From contig JAIFAC010000315.1 of NCBI GenBank assembly GCA_026545765.1, forward strand, positions 1-64,000: DNA of 64,000 nucleotides, read 5' to 3'. Position 1 is the stretch's first letter. Each line of letters starts with the position of its first letter. The translations under genes and the position numbers were made by a program. Source of the stretch: Plantago major (Eukaryota; Streptophyta; Magnoliopsida; Lamiales; Plantaginaceae). The notes below the pieces were generated by a model. That model was not told where the DNA came from and made no database searches. It was given only the letters and a program-made list of their open reading frames with translations. Below are positions 1 to 13,373 of the stretch, piece by piece.

Positions 1-71
1 CACTGAAGAGTTAGAGCCCTGCCTTCCATCATCGTAAACCTTCCAGATTTTTCAAGGATTCTGATTGGTAA

Positions 72-1862
72 CTAGTTGGGTCCTACTTGGTGGTGACAAT
101 GTCCCTCAGAATCACTAAATACTACCTTCTGATGATTCACATCTTGACTGAGAAGACAACTTACTCTTTGAATCAAGAGACGACTTTTCCCCCTGGTCAT
201 TGTAGGATTGTCCTTGGAAGAATTTTGAGTTGTTTCATTCCGTTTGAAGCGAAAAAACTGGCGGAGACTGTTTTGGCTTTGTCTGAGCTTCCAGATTTCA
301 TATTCTGACCATACTTAATTCTTCCACTGCATCCTATCCTATTACAAAACTGACCATCTTGCCCCTTTCTGGGGCTGTATCTTTAAATGTAAACTTACAT
401 CCTTTTTGGGTGCCATGAGCCCCGTTCCTCCTTTACTGTATTTATCCATCAATAGGCGTCAAATCCTGTTCAGGAACAACAAATCTTTAGACAGAAGGAA
501 TCACATATAGATTACAACCTTTTCTGAACAAATTGACTTATCGAAAAACATGTAATATTAGAAACTTCGTCTACTTTAATGGAAAAATGAATTAACCTCG
601 GTTCCACGGAGCCAGAAAGTGAATCACAGAAGATACACAGACAGAGTAACAAATTACAGCAATGTACACAAATCATTCACAAAATATCTAGTGCAACATG
701 AAACATCTAGTGCCAAACCTGTCATTTAGCCTTTTCATTATATAGACACATGAGCTTTTCCAGGACCAAGGCTAAATACGAAATGATGACCAACATCAGG
801 ATATGAAATCAAACATACTCTAATAGAAGCAAGTCCTCACAAGTATGTTCCTAGGATGCTAACTTATCAGAACATAGCCAAATATTTGTAAAGTCGATAT
901 TTTCCTATCTTTTACTCCCATATCACTCACCTTATTTATACTAATGCGACGTGATTTTCCTATTATTTAGAAATTTCCCCAGAACATATATATATTGTAT
1001 AGGATTCAAAAAGTGCCTAATTCTTTAACAAACTTACCTAAAGCATAGGGACCATCTTGCTATATAATTGGTCATCATCATAAACCAAGGAAGAAAAGGC
1101 AAAAGAAGATGCCAAGAGAAAAGAGGCTCCTGTTATGAGCCTGAAAGACAGCTTTTCTCTGTAACATGCAAAGCTCCTTAAATGGTGGGCAATTTTCCAT
1201 TTTACCTTCAAGAGACAAAATTCCACAATATCCTAATTGATTGCTTCACACTTTGTATCCTTAAAGTAACTTTATCAGAATCAAGTCACCACAAAGTTGA
1301 AGCAAAGATGACTTAACTCAACTCTCTTACATAACAAACAAACACAAATAAGGTAAGAAAAAGAAAGTCAAAATTGAAACTTGAAACAAAGGGGCTCAAT
1401 ACATATAACTTAAATTTACAATACTTTTCACCAACCTTTTACTTAACACCAAACAAATTCAAGAACATACAAATTGATTTTCCAATCAGATTATCGATGA
1501 GTAAAAAAAAAAAAAGCAACCAAAACAAGAAGTATGAATCGAAGAAACGTGATAAAATCAAGAAAGAAGAAAACCCAGATAATAATAGGTCAAAGACGGT
1601 TGAAAGTTTGTGTTACATATTAGACCTAACCTTTGATGATATTTGTTGCAACAGAAAAGAGACGGAGAAAGTTTCAAGTAGTACGCGATACGAGAAACAA
1701 CGGCTTGAGCTTTTTTAAGATAGAGAGAGAAAAGAGAGACGTGGTGTGTTGTTAAACTTTCGAAAATAGTGTGTGTATGTGTGTGTGTGTGTGACTTTAA
1801 AGTTGATAGATAGAATGAATAGAAGGAAGAGAAGAAGAAGAAGAAGAATGATGTTGAAGATC
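72..1862 (-). CDS. possible minus-strand gene, 5' leader and partial coding exons (unrecognised)
   Basis: Read on the minus strand, 1862 down to about 1720 is pyrimidine-rich (CTT and CT runs) like a plant 5' leader. An exon-like stretch ends at about 1037 in a good donor (AG/GTAAG). A second exon-like stretch, 465-399, has an acceptor CAG, an ATG at 449-447 opening with MDKYSKGGTGLMAPKKD, and a donor GTAAGT at 398. A third open stretch, 304-72, follows an acceptor at 307-305; it is rich in Arg, Gln and Ser and ends in TAG at 74-72. The exons do not clearly join in one frame and I recognise no family. It could be a decayed gene, a gene running past position 1, or a non-coding transcript. Confidence 0.25.
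1766..1857. repeat. (GT)n and (GAA)n simple repeats
   Basis: A TGTGTG tract at about 1766-1791 is followed by GAAGAAGAAG from about 1830. On the minus strand this is a CA- and CTT-rich leader, which fits a 5' untranslated region for the possible minus-strand gene. Confidence 0.6.
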
Positions 1863-1869
1863 CGAGGCT

Positions 1870-2530
1870 AATTGGAACTCATGAGTTCCACTTCTTGCTA
1901 AATTGAATATTATAAGCTTATTATTATAATATCCATCAGTACATATATTTATTAAGTAATTTTAATTGAAAAATTAGATGAGCAAAGAAGAGATGAAATA
2001 TTACATGAAAACAATAGTACCTTTTATTAAAATATGTGCAAATCTAATGCGAAATTAACATTATTTTAATTATTTATGGTGTGTAGATGAGTTTTCATTT
2101 TTGTTAATTTATGAAATTTTATGGGATACTTGAAAGTAAAAAACGTATATAGTTCTCAAAGGGGAATACGTTTTATGTAACTCTATAAACCTTCATAAAA
2201 TATTAAAAATAGAACTATATCACATATAAAAAATTAAAATTTTATAATGAAAATTACAATTTGTCACTAAGTTACTTATTTTGTCACATTTTCTTTATTT
2301 GTCATTTACTTCATAAACACTACGAGGCACGGGGTTAAAAATGAATGGCGGGTGTTTTAAGTTAATATAAAATGTCTGACCAATATCGATAATGTTTTAT
2401 CGTAAACATTTTATGTCTTTAACATTAAAACTTATTACGTATCATTAACTATTCAAATTACTTCAAATGACACTTACTCTTCACGTTAGGTCAAATTTCA
2501 CTTTAAAGCAACACACGATTAATAATAGTA
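1870..2530. other. AT-rich intergenic DNA, nothing recognised
   Basis: This is AT-rich sequence without a credible reading frame or repeat structure. It could hold the promoter of the possible minus-strand gene, but I see no clear TATA box at the right spacing. Confidence 0.4.
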
Positions 2531-2904
2531 ATCCCTCAGTCCGGTTAATATTGCCTGTCACATCACCAAAATAACACCACCACAAATCACTATTTTTCTT
2601 ATTTATTTATTTTTTTCTCACATTTTTTCCATTTTTTAAATCTTTTCTCCAACCCACAACACTCATGTGATTCCCACAAAACAACAATAAATAAATTATT
2701 GATTGTCATAAAAAATAAGTAGGATAATTGTAATGTTCCGTTCCCTTACGATTCTTGAATTCGTTGATTAACAACTTTGAAGGCCGGTAGCGTATAAATG
2801 CGTAGATTTTGAAAAGAAATTCTGACTTTATAAGTATGAGTACCGTTTTTGATCAATTTAATCTATTTGAACTTAAGTGATAATGATAGTAATGGGACAG
2901 GGAG
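2531..2904. mobile_element. Stowaway-like MITE
   Basis: The left end reads ATCCCTCAGTCCGGTTAATA and the reverse complement of the right end reads ACTCCCTGTCCCATTACTA. These resemble the CTCCCTCCGTCCC termini of Stowaway (Tc1/mariner-derived) elements. A TA dinucleotide flanks each side. It is about 375 bp, has no coding capacity and an AT-rich core. The termini are diverged, so the class is likely but not certain. Confidence 0.45.
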
Positions 2905-2909
2905 TATAT

Positions 2910-3950
2910 TATTAAAGCATGGAATTAATAATTAAGAAAACAAAAGAGGAGAAAATATGAGATGATGAAACCATGGACACATTGACAAATCCTTGTTCAT
3001 TTGCCGTCTTCCTTTGTGCAGTAGTCTATCTAATATAGTATTTGGGACCAGAATTTGAGCCGTCGATTCGTTTGTTTATGGAGGGTCAAAGATGAGGGCC
3101 ATTCAACACCTCAGAGGTCAATGTTCAGTGGACCTACGCGCTTAACCATGCTCCATGGTTATCTAATTTATGTTCAACCAGGCCGGCTTTCTATTTCCTC
3201 ACACCCCATGAACACTCTAATCATGGTTACTTATTGCTAGCCTACCGTACCATGGTTCTTGTAAATATAAGTTTCATCGTCAATCACCATCTATACACTT
3301 GTACTTTTCATAGTTTCAACTTTTGTTTGGGATTATGAATATTACTTATAACAACAACATGCCTCAATTATTTTTCGAATTTTATTCATAAAAACATTTA
3401 AAATTAATCATGCATATTCTAAATAAATCTTAAACCGTGTAATTTACTTATAAGTTTCTCGTTGCACATATGACTGATGAGAGATAATGTGACTGAAAGA
3501 ATGCATGTTTGTTATATATGTAGAGGTATATATATATTGAATAGCCTTGAAATGTAGCATTTGCCCACAAGGGGTTACATTGTGCGCGCTCGACATGAAT
3601 AACAAACTGAAGTCTGAGAACTAGATTGAACGTTATAAGTCAAGTATGTCCAGCCAAGGAAAAGAAAGAAACGGCCCATTCGTCCCCACTTTGTGTATAC
3701 ATAAACCTAAAACTCAACTTCCAAAAAGATAATATGAAAATTAAGTGAACCTTCCCCAACTTATATGCAAAGTGCTCCTCATCATCATCAACTTTATTGT
3801 TCATGTGCAACCTTCTCCATCTTTGCTGTACAAAATGAAGGAATAGACACAATAACTTTGAGTTAGTCATTTCATCTCCATATAGTATCTAATAAAAAAC
3901 TTATTTAGAATCATAGATGGGGTTAGAGTGAATTGTCCATTGTAAATGTA
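2910..3950. other. intergenic DNA, no gene recognised
   Basis: Short open frames at 3055-3240 and 3640-3870 lack any recognisable domain or splice context and look like chance frames. No repeat with clear ends was seen. Confidence 0.35.
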
Positions 3951-4720
3951 CATTATTGTATCAGGTGGAAGTTATTGGTAGAATTATGTCTGTAGAGCAA
4001 ATTTTATTGTATATAAAAGCATTCACGATCGCTAAAATAAAGCAGTGTTATTAATTCATAGCTTGTGTTTTATGTGCATATCTACATGTGTTAAACACTT
4101 CAACAATTATCTAGAAATTCAAATGAACATCACTTAACCTACGGAATAGTATACATGGAATGTATACAGTTGGATTAGACTTTGTAAGGGTGTTCTTTAG
4201 TAAATAGTCAACGATGATATCATACGTTAGAATTGAGATACAGGCCAAAGTCGTTAGTGTATTCCTTGGCCATGATATGGGTTGACTTATCCTACTTAAT
4301 TATTAGGGTTGTCGGACATGAATTACACTTATAGGGTTTTCGGATAAAACCATATATGAAACAAGCATTCACTATGAACGTCGTTGAAGTAGGTTAGTTA
4401 ATGGCTCAAGTTAGTCTAAGTCACCGATGATCAGATGCGACTGGTCTTAACTAGTTATCACATGGACGAACTAATAGGTGTTATTATTTAACTTATAGTT
4501 TATGGGGAGTGTTCGCTACTGGATGTATCCAGGTGGCATAAGGGAGCTGGAGAGCCAGAACATGAAGAATCAACATCATCGCTTAAAATCAACGTCCAAT
4601 TTACTTGAGTTATCCAATTTCACGTAGAAGGGAATGTGTGTGACAGTATTGGATTCACTACTTCTATATGAATGATAAAAGTTAAACTCCGATGTTAAGT
4701 TGATTTAGGATTGCATGTTC
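3950..4720 (+). repeat. dispersed repeat copy 1 (pair with 23000-23665)
   Basis: This stretch aligns collinearly with 23000-23665. Shared blocks include GGACATGAATTACACTT, GTGTATTCCT, ACTTATCCTA and GGGAGTGTTC-like segments in the same order. Both copies have many substitutions and small indels, so they are old. It encodes no protein. It probably belongs to an LTR or untranslated leader of a retrotransposon; the class cannot be fixed from the window. Confidence 0.6.
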
Positions 4721-5319
4721 AAGTCCTGAGCTCAAGTTTCCTTAAATAAAAACTTGTTAGTTGTAGTTTAGATTTTGATGAGCAAACACATGACACCTTT
4801 AAACTCGAACCTTTAGTAGTACTCTTAGTCTTTATAATGTTTTAACATGGATACTGTAAAAGATGAATAGACTGATAGTTTAGTAACTTGTATAAGTGTT
4901 AGGTTTTCAAGAGCATGTAATTTTAATTTTTGAAGACCTACTGCTGAGACGTTGCGAACAATCTTCAAGAAGAAAAGTGACTGAAAACTCCGATTGGCTG
5001 TATAAGCCTACTTAGAAAGAATACTTTTCTCGAAGTGGAATTTTCTCAAAGACACATTTGGCAGTGAAAATATCATGGGGCGTGGGTTGACCAAACTCAT
5101 TGAAGAATACACTCCTTTGAAAGATTAGGTTGTTGGAAAAGCAATATATACATGTAATGAGAAAGAGATAAAGTAGTGCACTTTGTCTTAGGCCGAAATA
5201 ATACTATCTGTAGAAAAGCAAGACTAAATGACAAATGATTTTCTATATTTGATATTATATTATAGCCCATTGTATTGAAATATTACAAAACAAAAATATT
5301 TCAAACAAAACACTTAGAA

Positions 5320-6943
5320 CTTGTGAAAACACGAAGCATAACTAAAATACTTGCTATTGCGATAAAAAAAAAAAAAACCCTCTAAAGTTTCTAAGTTCAT
5401 AATTTCCTAACAAAACATACACTTTGAAGCTACTTGTGATGAAGTATAACAAGCTTTGAAGTTGCGACTAAAAATTATTATTTCTTCTAAATAAGAACAA
5501 GTATGTTAAGCTAGAAATAATATACTAAGTCTTTGAAATACATGAACTTTAGTTGAATTTCTTGATCATTGAACATAACTAAAATATTGTTACATTAAAT
5601 GTCCTTTGTCTTGCCAAAACCACTCATAAACAAAGGAAAATTACAAGTCCCCCGATAAACACCATATTAACAAGAAAGTCCATAGCATTTGAACAATAAC
5701 ATGACAAGTTTCATAAATCGATTCGTTTTAGTCCAAAAGTCAGCTACATCCTATGTGGCGGACAATTAGTGACATGGATTTTTCCGAAATGATTTTCTTT
5801 ATTTTACAAATTACAATTAATCCATCTTAATTATTTAACATTCGATTCATAACCATAAAGTTTATAATAAATTCAAACCAACCCATATTTATTTTATTCC
5901 ATTTCAATCCAAAATAAATTGCAATAAGGTCTCTTTTAATCCTTTTCTTTCACAAATCCCTCAATTTTTTTCTCCATTTTCGGAACTTTGATGCTCCATT
6001 TTCGGAGCTTCAAAGCTCCTTTAATGGAGTGTTGAAGCTCCATTAATGGAGCTTCAAGATCCATTAATAATGGTGGGAAAGTTATTTTTTCTTCTTTAAA
6101 TTAGGGATTTAGGGTTTAGTGTTAGTTGAATGCAAATTATGTGTTGATGATGATGGAGATACTTGTAATTTGAAAAGAAATTGAGTTTGATGATGAAGAA
6201 TAAGATGAAGAATGGTGAAACATGGAGGTTTGATGAAGAAGAAGATGAAAATGAAAGTTTAAATTGTTTTGGGTCAATTGTGAAATTATTTCAAACTTTA
6301 CAGGGGTTGATGTGCAATTTGTAATTTAATTATCCACGTGGAAATTATTTATTGAACCGGTCAACGCGGAAAATACATTTTGGACCAAAATGTTATTGTT
6401 CAAATGTGAAGGACTAATCTGTTATTACGAACTTTATTAGGGGGGCTAGAAGAAATTCACCCTAAACAAAAACACATCAACAGGCATGTAAAGCTAAGGA
6501 AGAAGGGAGGATGTACTTGGTTTGCGAAACTAATGAAAAATCCTTGGAAGGAATTGGAGTACTTGATTAAGGAAGTTGAGGAAAAAGTTCAAGTTACAAA
6601 GTTGAGAACTTTGGGTAGAACACAATTTAGCTATTTATAGGATTTTGTAGCGAACTCAATTTTACATCTTAGTAAATTCAAGTCTCGAGAAAGGCGAGAT
6701 TGATTAGTTAAAGGATTACGCCACCTTGATACCACTTATATACTCGTGTATTTACTTATTGCAATCTACTTGACGATCTATATGACATAGTAGGTTGACT
6801 AAACTACGATGATGTGCACTATCTGCGATGGTAGTCTCTCAAAGATAGAATAACTACTTAGTTACACAAATAACCAAATAATAATTACATTTGAAAGGAC
6901 ATTCAAATTGATACTTAGGTGTCTGAAGGACAAAACTCTTAGC
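5320..6943 (+). mobile_element. Copia-type LTR segment A, split by a nested element
   Basis: The parts at about 5320-5635 and 6463-6943 align in order with segment B at about 7140-7944. Shared features are GTGAAGCTACTTGT-like and GTTGAGAACTT-like blocks and the 'GATTAGTT-AAAGGATTACGCCACC-TTGATACCACT' region seen also in the LTRs of the large Copia element. It ends near GTCTGAAGGACAAAA, matching the LTR end of the large element. The 827-bp Mutator-like element at 5636-6462 sits inside it. It is diverged and non-coding, probably a solo or tandem LTR remnant. Confidence 0.5.
5636..6462. mobile_element. non-autonomous Mutator-like element, copy A
   Basis: It is homologous over its length to copy B (28658-29326), with the same termini: a left end GAAAATTACAAGTCCCCC and a right end whose reverse complement starts GGGTGAATTTCTTCTAGCCC. 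The flanks are TAAACAAAG (5627-5635) and TAAACAAAA (6463-6471), an 8-of-9 match that fits a 9-bp target duplication. The centre (about 5980-6060) is an array of inverted AGCTCC/GGAGCT units. It has no transposase frame, so it must have been moved in trans. Confidence 0.65.
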
Positions 6944-7139
6944 TTTGCCATGCAAACTGCTTGGGGTAAGGACAAAACCAATCTGATTCAAAGTGACATT
7001 TCAACACAATATTTGAATTTGTATCCAGCGGATCAAATCACATTGAGACGGATTTGCACTAAGAATAGAGGCACTTAGAAGGCGAGAATATACCTGACGA
7101 ACACCACTAAATAAACCTGACTTAGGTAATATCTCACAA

Positions 7140-7944
7140 GCTTACATTGCGATCAAAATACTCTTAGTTCTCTAAGTCTCTCTTTCTCCTACAAGACTCG
7201 AGCTTTGTGAAGCTACTTGTAAAGAAGGTAGAACAAGCTTTCTGATTCGACTCAAAGCATTATTTACTCTAAACAAGGAAAAATCTTGTTTTCATAAGCG
7301 ATCTTTCTTTCCTTGAAATAAAGGAATCATCGAAAATAGTTTCTTTGTGTTTTGAAGTCCTTTGAAATATTGTGATTAAGAAGCACAATGTCTTGAACAA
7401 CGAACCACTACCTGAACAATCAACATGCGTGTTAATGGTGAAACTAATTAGTTTGATTACTAAGGAAAACCCCTAGGTTAAGGGTGAAACTACTTAACTT
7501 GGGAAGTTAAGGAAACCACCTTGAAGAAACTGGAGTATTTGACTTGGGTTAGTCAAAGAAAGATGGTTCAAGATTATTAAGTTGAGAACTTAGGGTTAAA
7601 GGGATTTAACTGATGATAATATCTTGTAATAGAACTCATTCAAGTCCTTGTGAAGGACGAAGTGGAGTAGTTGAAGGATTCTACTACCTTGAGATATCAC
7701 TATAAGCAAGTATTATTTATTTTGACAAGTTACTTTCCGTACTTTATCTTTATATCTGTCTAAAGTATCTCTGCTCACTGATAACACACTCTCAGCCACT
7801 TAATTATATAAGATTTCTGTACTCTCTATTAGATAAGTACCAGTAGGCACCCATACCTGCTGAGAAATATGTTTTAGACACAAAACTTTTTAAAAGTCTC
7901 TTCACCTCTCCCTAGACTTTAACCTTGTTGTCTGAGGACCAACA
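7140..7944 (+). mobile_element. Copia-type LTR segment B
   Basis: It is homologous to segment A and, at its 3' end, to the LTRs of the element at 42.8-56.0 kb. It shares the stretch before GATATCACTATA, then AAAAGTCTCTTCACCTC and the terminal TCTGAGGACCAACA ending at 7944. No primer-binding site follows, so this is most likely a solo LTR or truncated copy of a related lineage. The 5' boundary is not clear. Confidence 0.5.
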
Positions 7945-8050
7945 ACCGACTTATCTTTTTCCCCTTTAGCATTGGACATCTTCCTACTCCTTCTTGCCTT
8001 CTTGATTAGCAATTTTACTCTAGCTTTTACCTCGGCGATCTTCCCAAAGT

Positions 8051-9552
8051 TCAATTACGGCTAAGGACTTTTCTCGAAGCATCCGATTCTAAGGTCTTTA
8101 ATATCATATAAGCCTTCTTCTTTTTTGGATGGTATACGGTGATTTCTTTCTCAAAGCGAAATTTGAGTCTCTCCACTCCTTTTGCCAAATCTTTGGTGGG
8201 ACGGTTCCTCTCTTTGTCTACTTCTACTGCAATCATTTCATCGTCCATTACCAAACTTGATTTAACCGGTAAGTTCTCGGTTAATTTTTTGAACAAAAAA
8301 AGTATCATAATTAGCTTAAGTAAGCAAGATGATTATGACTTGCTGGTTCAAAAATTCTATCTTAGTAAATTATGTTTCTATCGCTTGGTGAAATGGCCCC
8401 TTGGTTAATCTGTCTAAAATTATCCCTTGATTCCTATTTGGATTTCTCTTTGACACCTTGTTTTGTTGTTCTATCCTGAAGCCCTATTTGGATTTCTCTT
8501 TGACACCTTGTTTTGGATTCGATCGAACCTTTATCGGGCCCTTTTTGGGGCGGCTCTCCCATCGATGTTTTTACATCCACAAGGCTCGGAACGAGACCTT
8601 GTCAAGTCCTACCACTTGAAGTGCGACAACCGTTGGTTCCCACCTCTTCTTTCACTATACTAGAAAGCTCATATTTTGGTAGAGATTGATATCTCGAGCC
8701 GATTCTAGACTCTTTATTGATTACTGCGAGGACAAAAGTTAAAAATCAATGTGAACATGAAAATCCTCCTCCTTTTTTTGCTTGCACTGTAGAAAATTCG
8801 GACACATTATGGAAAACTACTTTGCAAAATTCCCTGAAAAAGGAATTCTAATAATGAAAATCCTAAGAGCAGATCTCCTGATAACTTCTCCGGTGTTTAC
8901 TCTTCTTGGCCTATGGGTCTTCCCCTCTATTTTACCTGATCTTAACCAATGAACTATTGTAGGTTCTCCTAAAGCTACAATAGTTTGTGGTACTGAAAAA
9001 GTGTCTAAGGTTGTCCCCAGGATTCTTATGTTCTTCAAAATAACTTCACCAGTCTTGTAATCTCTACTATCATGGAAGATGGTATTATTGAAAGCGTTAA
9101 CATCTACAGCGATCCCATATTGGTGAATTCTCCCCAGTCAAAGTGTCTGCCTTGTCGTCGGATCCCTCTCCTCTACATTTGGTTAAAAGTTTTTGAAAGT
9201 TGTGACTTTGTTGAACATGAGGTTTATCAAGATTGGTCCACTCAATCGGTTTCTCAAGATCATGATCAGGTAAATGAAAATTCTCTAGTACATAAGGTTG
9301 TTGCAACTATAAGAATGGATATTCTTGCATTGGTTTCAAATGAAGCATGATTGTTGGTTTAGGATGATCAACTAGAGGTATAAATAATTGAGCACATGGT
9401 CCCTCCTCCACACCCAAATTGGAAGAACCACTAAGAATTGAGTAAAACTCCTTACTCGTCTTCTCTCCACCATCCTCAAAGTTAGAAGAAATGGGTACTT
9501 GTGATTTGTGAAGCGATGAAGCGGACCTCGAATAACTTATAAGAAGCGACAT
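8051..9552 (-). pseudogene. unrecognised minus-strand coding-like region
   Basis: Three minus-strand frames look coding. The first, 9552-9097, is about 152 codons in one frame, broken by a single in-frame stop at 9309-9307; it is acidic with many Ser and Pro. The second, 9038-8817, includes the segment TIVALGEPTIVHWLRSGKIE and a basic patch. The third, 8308-8051, is a Lys- and Glu-rich stretch ending in a stop. They are not in one frame and I see no zinc knuckle, protease or polymerase motif. The neighbouring LTR segment suggests a decayed retrotransposon ORF, but a captured or dead host gene is also possible. Confidence 0.3.
8432..8516 (+). repeat. short direct repeat, 51-bp period
   Basis: The block CCTATTTGGATTTCTCTTTG and the bases after it (ACACCTTGTTTTG) occur twice, starting near 8432 and 8483, with about 33 matching bases. 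It is a small local duplication inside the coding-like region. Confidence 0.8.
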
Positions 9553-9779
9553 GGAAGAAGGAATAGACTTACCATAAGTTTGTTTTGGAAATTAGAAAGA
9601 ATGTATGATGCAAAATTGGTGCTACTATAGGATTATGAAAAATTTGGGGCAATTAGTTTGGTTAATATTTTAGATTCTAATTTACTTTGTTGCGATGCTA
9701 GTTCAATTTGGCATTTGTCTTGATTGAATTGTACACATGTTACTGTAGCCGACTTTTGGGTTTTTAAAAGGTGAATTTC

Positions 9780-11673
9780 GATCGGGGCAAAAACAGGCAA
9801 AAGCGTTTAGTGAAACATGCGAAATTCTGACAAACTTTAGTTGGAAGTTACTAGAATAACAATATATTTTATTGACAAATAAAACTACAAGATTTCAACA
9901 TTCTTGTCTTTAAAGATACACAATATAACGGGAAAATGACATGAGTTTTGAAAAAGACAATAAGACACTATTTTCATTGACAAAATCCCAAATCGACTAC
10001 ACACTTAGTTTGCTGAGTTTATCGGTCGTTCATTCTTCACCGCCATCTCACCTACAAGGAAGGGAATAAAACAAGTGTGAGAAAAACCTCAATGAGTGTT
10101 CAAAGATTTTCGTGAGAAGTTTTCATTAAAATCATAACAATAAAAAAAAACAAGAACTTAAAATCGAAATACTTTCAATAGCGTGTATTTTTAGGAAAAA
10201 CATTATTTCATGCATCTCCTTATAACCCCACGGTAAAGCAGGCCTTATGTCTCACGATAGTCGATCAAACTATCGATCGACCACCTGCCGTATGCAGGTG
10301 GAATTCTCATGACTAAATCGGTGAAGGCTTCTATCACTTTCGATTTAAAGGGAATGAACAAGAAGCAAACCAGTAGCTGCTTGAACCTGTTGACCAAACT
10401 ACAAGCAATTAACTGAACCGAGCGTCGTATCTTTCTTGAAACGTCAATCAAAACAAAATAACAATCATATATATAAAAATATACATATCTTTCAAAATCG
10501 GTGAAAGCATGCTAAAACTCTTTCGTGATTTGGTTTTATCTGATAGAACATGCGTTTTGGAAAACATGCATTACTTATATATAAGTTGAAAACATATTAA
10601 AATACCTTCAAGTTTTGAAAATAATACATATATATAGTTTTGTAGAACACTCACTTTTGAAGGTTAGGAAGAGCAAGAACTATGAAAGTACTTGCAAGAA
10701 CAACAAGCTACAAACTTGAAAGAAAAATACAATAGTACTTGAAGACTTTTTTGAAGAAAATGCCCAAAATATTTTTAGACAAATGAGGGCTGGAAAAGAG
10801 GGTATTTATAGGGTGGATTTAGGGAAGATGAAAGGGTTGAAGAGCTAAAAATAAATGGCAATTTAAATGGCTTAAATTGCACTTAAAACTCATTTAAAAC
10901 CAACAATAAAGGTGCAAAATTAAGAGACCAATCAATTTCTTTTCCAAACATTTAAACACAATAACTAATGATAAATAATCATATTTTAGTTGGGAAAAGG
11001 TTCAAAAACGTTTTTGGTATCACATAGGTCATTTGTACACAAAAATAAAATGTGACACACCAAAAATGCAACACTTGAGCAATTAAATTGAACTCACAAT
11101 TACACATGCATATCAACAATTAGACTTAAAATATTGAACATGCTAGGCAATATTACATAGACAAGCATAAGTAACTTAAAAGAAAGCGAATAGAAAATCG
11201 AGCGTTGATCGAAACATAGCATGTGACATTCGACATTACAAGCGACCCTTCATATCGTAACATGAAAAAGAAAGAAAAATATTTCATTCATTAAATAAAC
11301 CTCAAGTTACCAAACTCTTGTATTTTGAAATATATGAATATAAAATAACACTTTAATTTCAAAATATTAAGAGAGCTTTATAAGACATGCATGTACATTA
11401 CATAATTCAAAAGTGACTCTTCACAATATAAATCAATCAAAGAACATATATAATTAGCTTGTATTGAATTAGTTAATTAAAAGGAAGACACTTCACATAA
11501 ATCATCAATCAAGACACTCACATAAAGACTTCTAAAACAAATAATGAACTTTTAAAACAAACTTCACCAACATACTAAAATAATTCTAATATACTTCGAG
11601 ACAAATAAAGTAACACTAATAAATCATGCAAGGATAAAAAGTACTAAGGTATGTCAAAATCTGGGGTGTCACA
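9780..11673 (-). mobile_element. Gypsy-type LTR, minus strand (partial)
   Basis: On the minus strand it starts at 11673 with TGTGACACCCCAGATTTTGA, the type of start typical of Tekay/Del Gypsy LTRs. A TATAAATACC box lies on the minus strand near 10814-10800, followed by a CTT-rich leader. No matching terminal GGGGCGTGACA was found, so the lower boundary is approximate. The frames inside are chance frames. Confidence 0.45.
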
Positions 11674-12643
11674 TGTTCTTATAAACCCCCGTGATCTTTT
11701 TAATACTTTCAATAAAACGTACAAAATTGAAAATAGTGCCCCAAAAAAAAAAAGTATAGTTTTCGGGAAAAGTGTCAAATTCAAAAAGTTATGGCTTTAT
11801 GGGGGGTAGTTCACATATATTGCAGTTACTTGGGGGTTTGGGCATAAAATTCGAAAGGAGAAGGAAGGCGGTAAAGGTATGTTATAAGTAAATACGTGAA
11901 ACTTATTTATAATATAAAAAACAACTAAGCAAATCTGAATCGAACTGATCTGAACTAAAATAAATGGTTTTTCAAATTAAGATAACATATCCTAATCTAA
12001 TTATCCATCAAACATGTCTACAATCTGCTTATACTTTTTGTGGACGGAACCGTTGTAACAAAGCCCCGCCACTCAAACCCAGGGTGATACATGGACATTC
12101 GTTTGCCTCTCTGTTTATATATTCATTTTTCTGCAATTCTTCGTGTTTTATTCTTATTACTCATTCCAAAATTATTATAGGGAACTTGAATTTAATTAAT
12201 TTAAATATAAACTCAGTAACATAGTTTAAAAAGTCTCCCGCTCCGTATTGCTTTCCTTATTCAATAAATTTTACAGATTAAAAAGAAAATTTGATGTCTT
12301 TGTGAACAAAAAGCTGTTTTGTTCCTAATATTTTAGTACAATACCTATTTTTTCTCTTGAATAAAAAACTAGCATTAATACGAGGTTAAGATATTACAAT
12401 ACCAGCCTCATTATCTGCCACAACCCCATGAGGTAAAAGAGTTCGTACAATCCAAAATAAGATATCTAGACAACCAAGATAGATAAAATCCCAAACCATC
12501 ACAAGAAATCCTAAATACATACTAGAGCATCACTATCATGTACAAAAGCCGGTGAACTAGCAAATTTTTTTGCACCTGCAATTGTGTTTTGTTCCCCGTA
12601 AACAAAAGATACTTGCAAATCATCAAACTTTCCTGCCATCTTA

Positions 12644-13373
12644 GGGGTGGGATCCTCTCCTACACTATTGCACAACACTTCCTCCAACACTTGTTATATT
12701 AGGCAATTAAATCAAATTAAATAAATTATAATTAAAGCTAGACTTGATCTAAAGGTGTTCGATGATAAATATTCCTATTTTGTAAGAAATCCTTAAATGA
12801 CATCAAAATAAGTTGATAAATATTTTTTCCAAACAACATATATTATATTTCAAATTGTTATTTTTGTTTATAATATGTATATGTAAAAGTAGCTTATTTT
12901 TCCTTTAAATTTTAATTTTTTAAAGTAACGTTTGTGTTTTAGTTTTAGTTGTAGTCTTGATTTTCTTATCAATTAGCACTTGGAAGAATATCTATTTTAC
13001 CATAATAAATAAAATAATAATATATGCATCCATACAAAAATTTAAATATGTTTTTTGTAACGCTCCAATATTTCAGATAGTTTAAAATTGATTGAGAACG
13101 GCACTCATATTAAATGAAATAATCCCTAAGTTTTAATTATAAACAACTAGAGAAATAAATTCATGTAGACAATTGTAATTGCAAATAAATAAATAAATAT
13201 AAATTCATGTATATTACAATATGGAATTAGAATCGTATTCACTAGTCAGGACCTAATTTAGGCAAAATGTATCGAATTGCTTTAATTGTAATTGAGTCAA
13301 ATAGACACATATTAATTATTGTTGATGTTGGAGGAAATGTTGTGCCAATAGTGTAGGAGGGGATCCTCACCCC
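12644..13373. mobile_element. TIR element of about 730 bp, class unknown
   Basis: The left end GGGGTGGGATCCTCTCCTAC is repeated in inverted orientation at the right end (reverse complement GGGGTGAGGATCCCCTCCTA). The inverted match continues through CACTATTG(G)CACAAC and TTCCTCCAAC, about 45 bp in all. There is no coding capacity. The flanks do not give an obvious target duplication, so I leave the superfamily open. Confidence 0.6.

Noticed and set aside
9072-9350. Plus-strand 92-codon frame
   Set aside because: It overlaps the longer minus-strand coding-like frame, and shows no domain, start context or splice sites.
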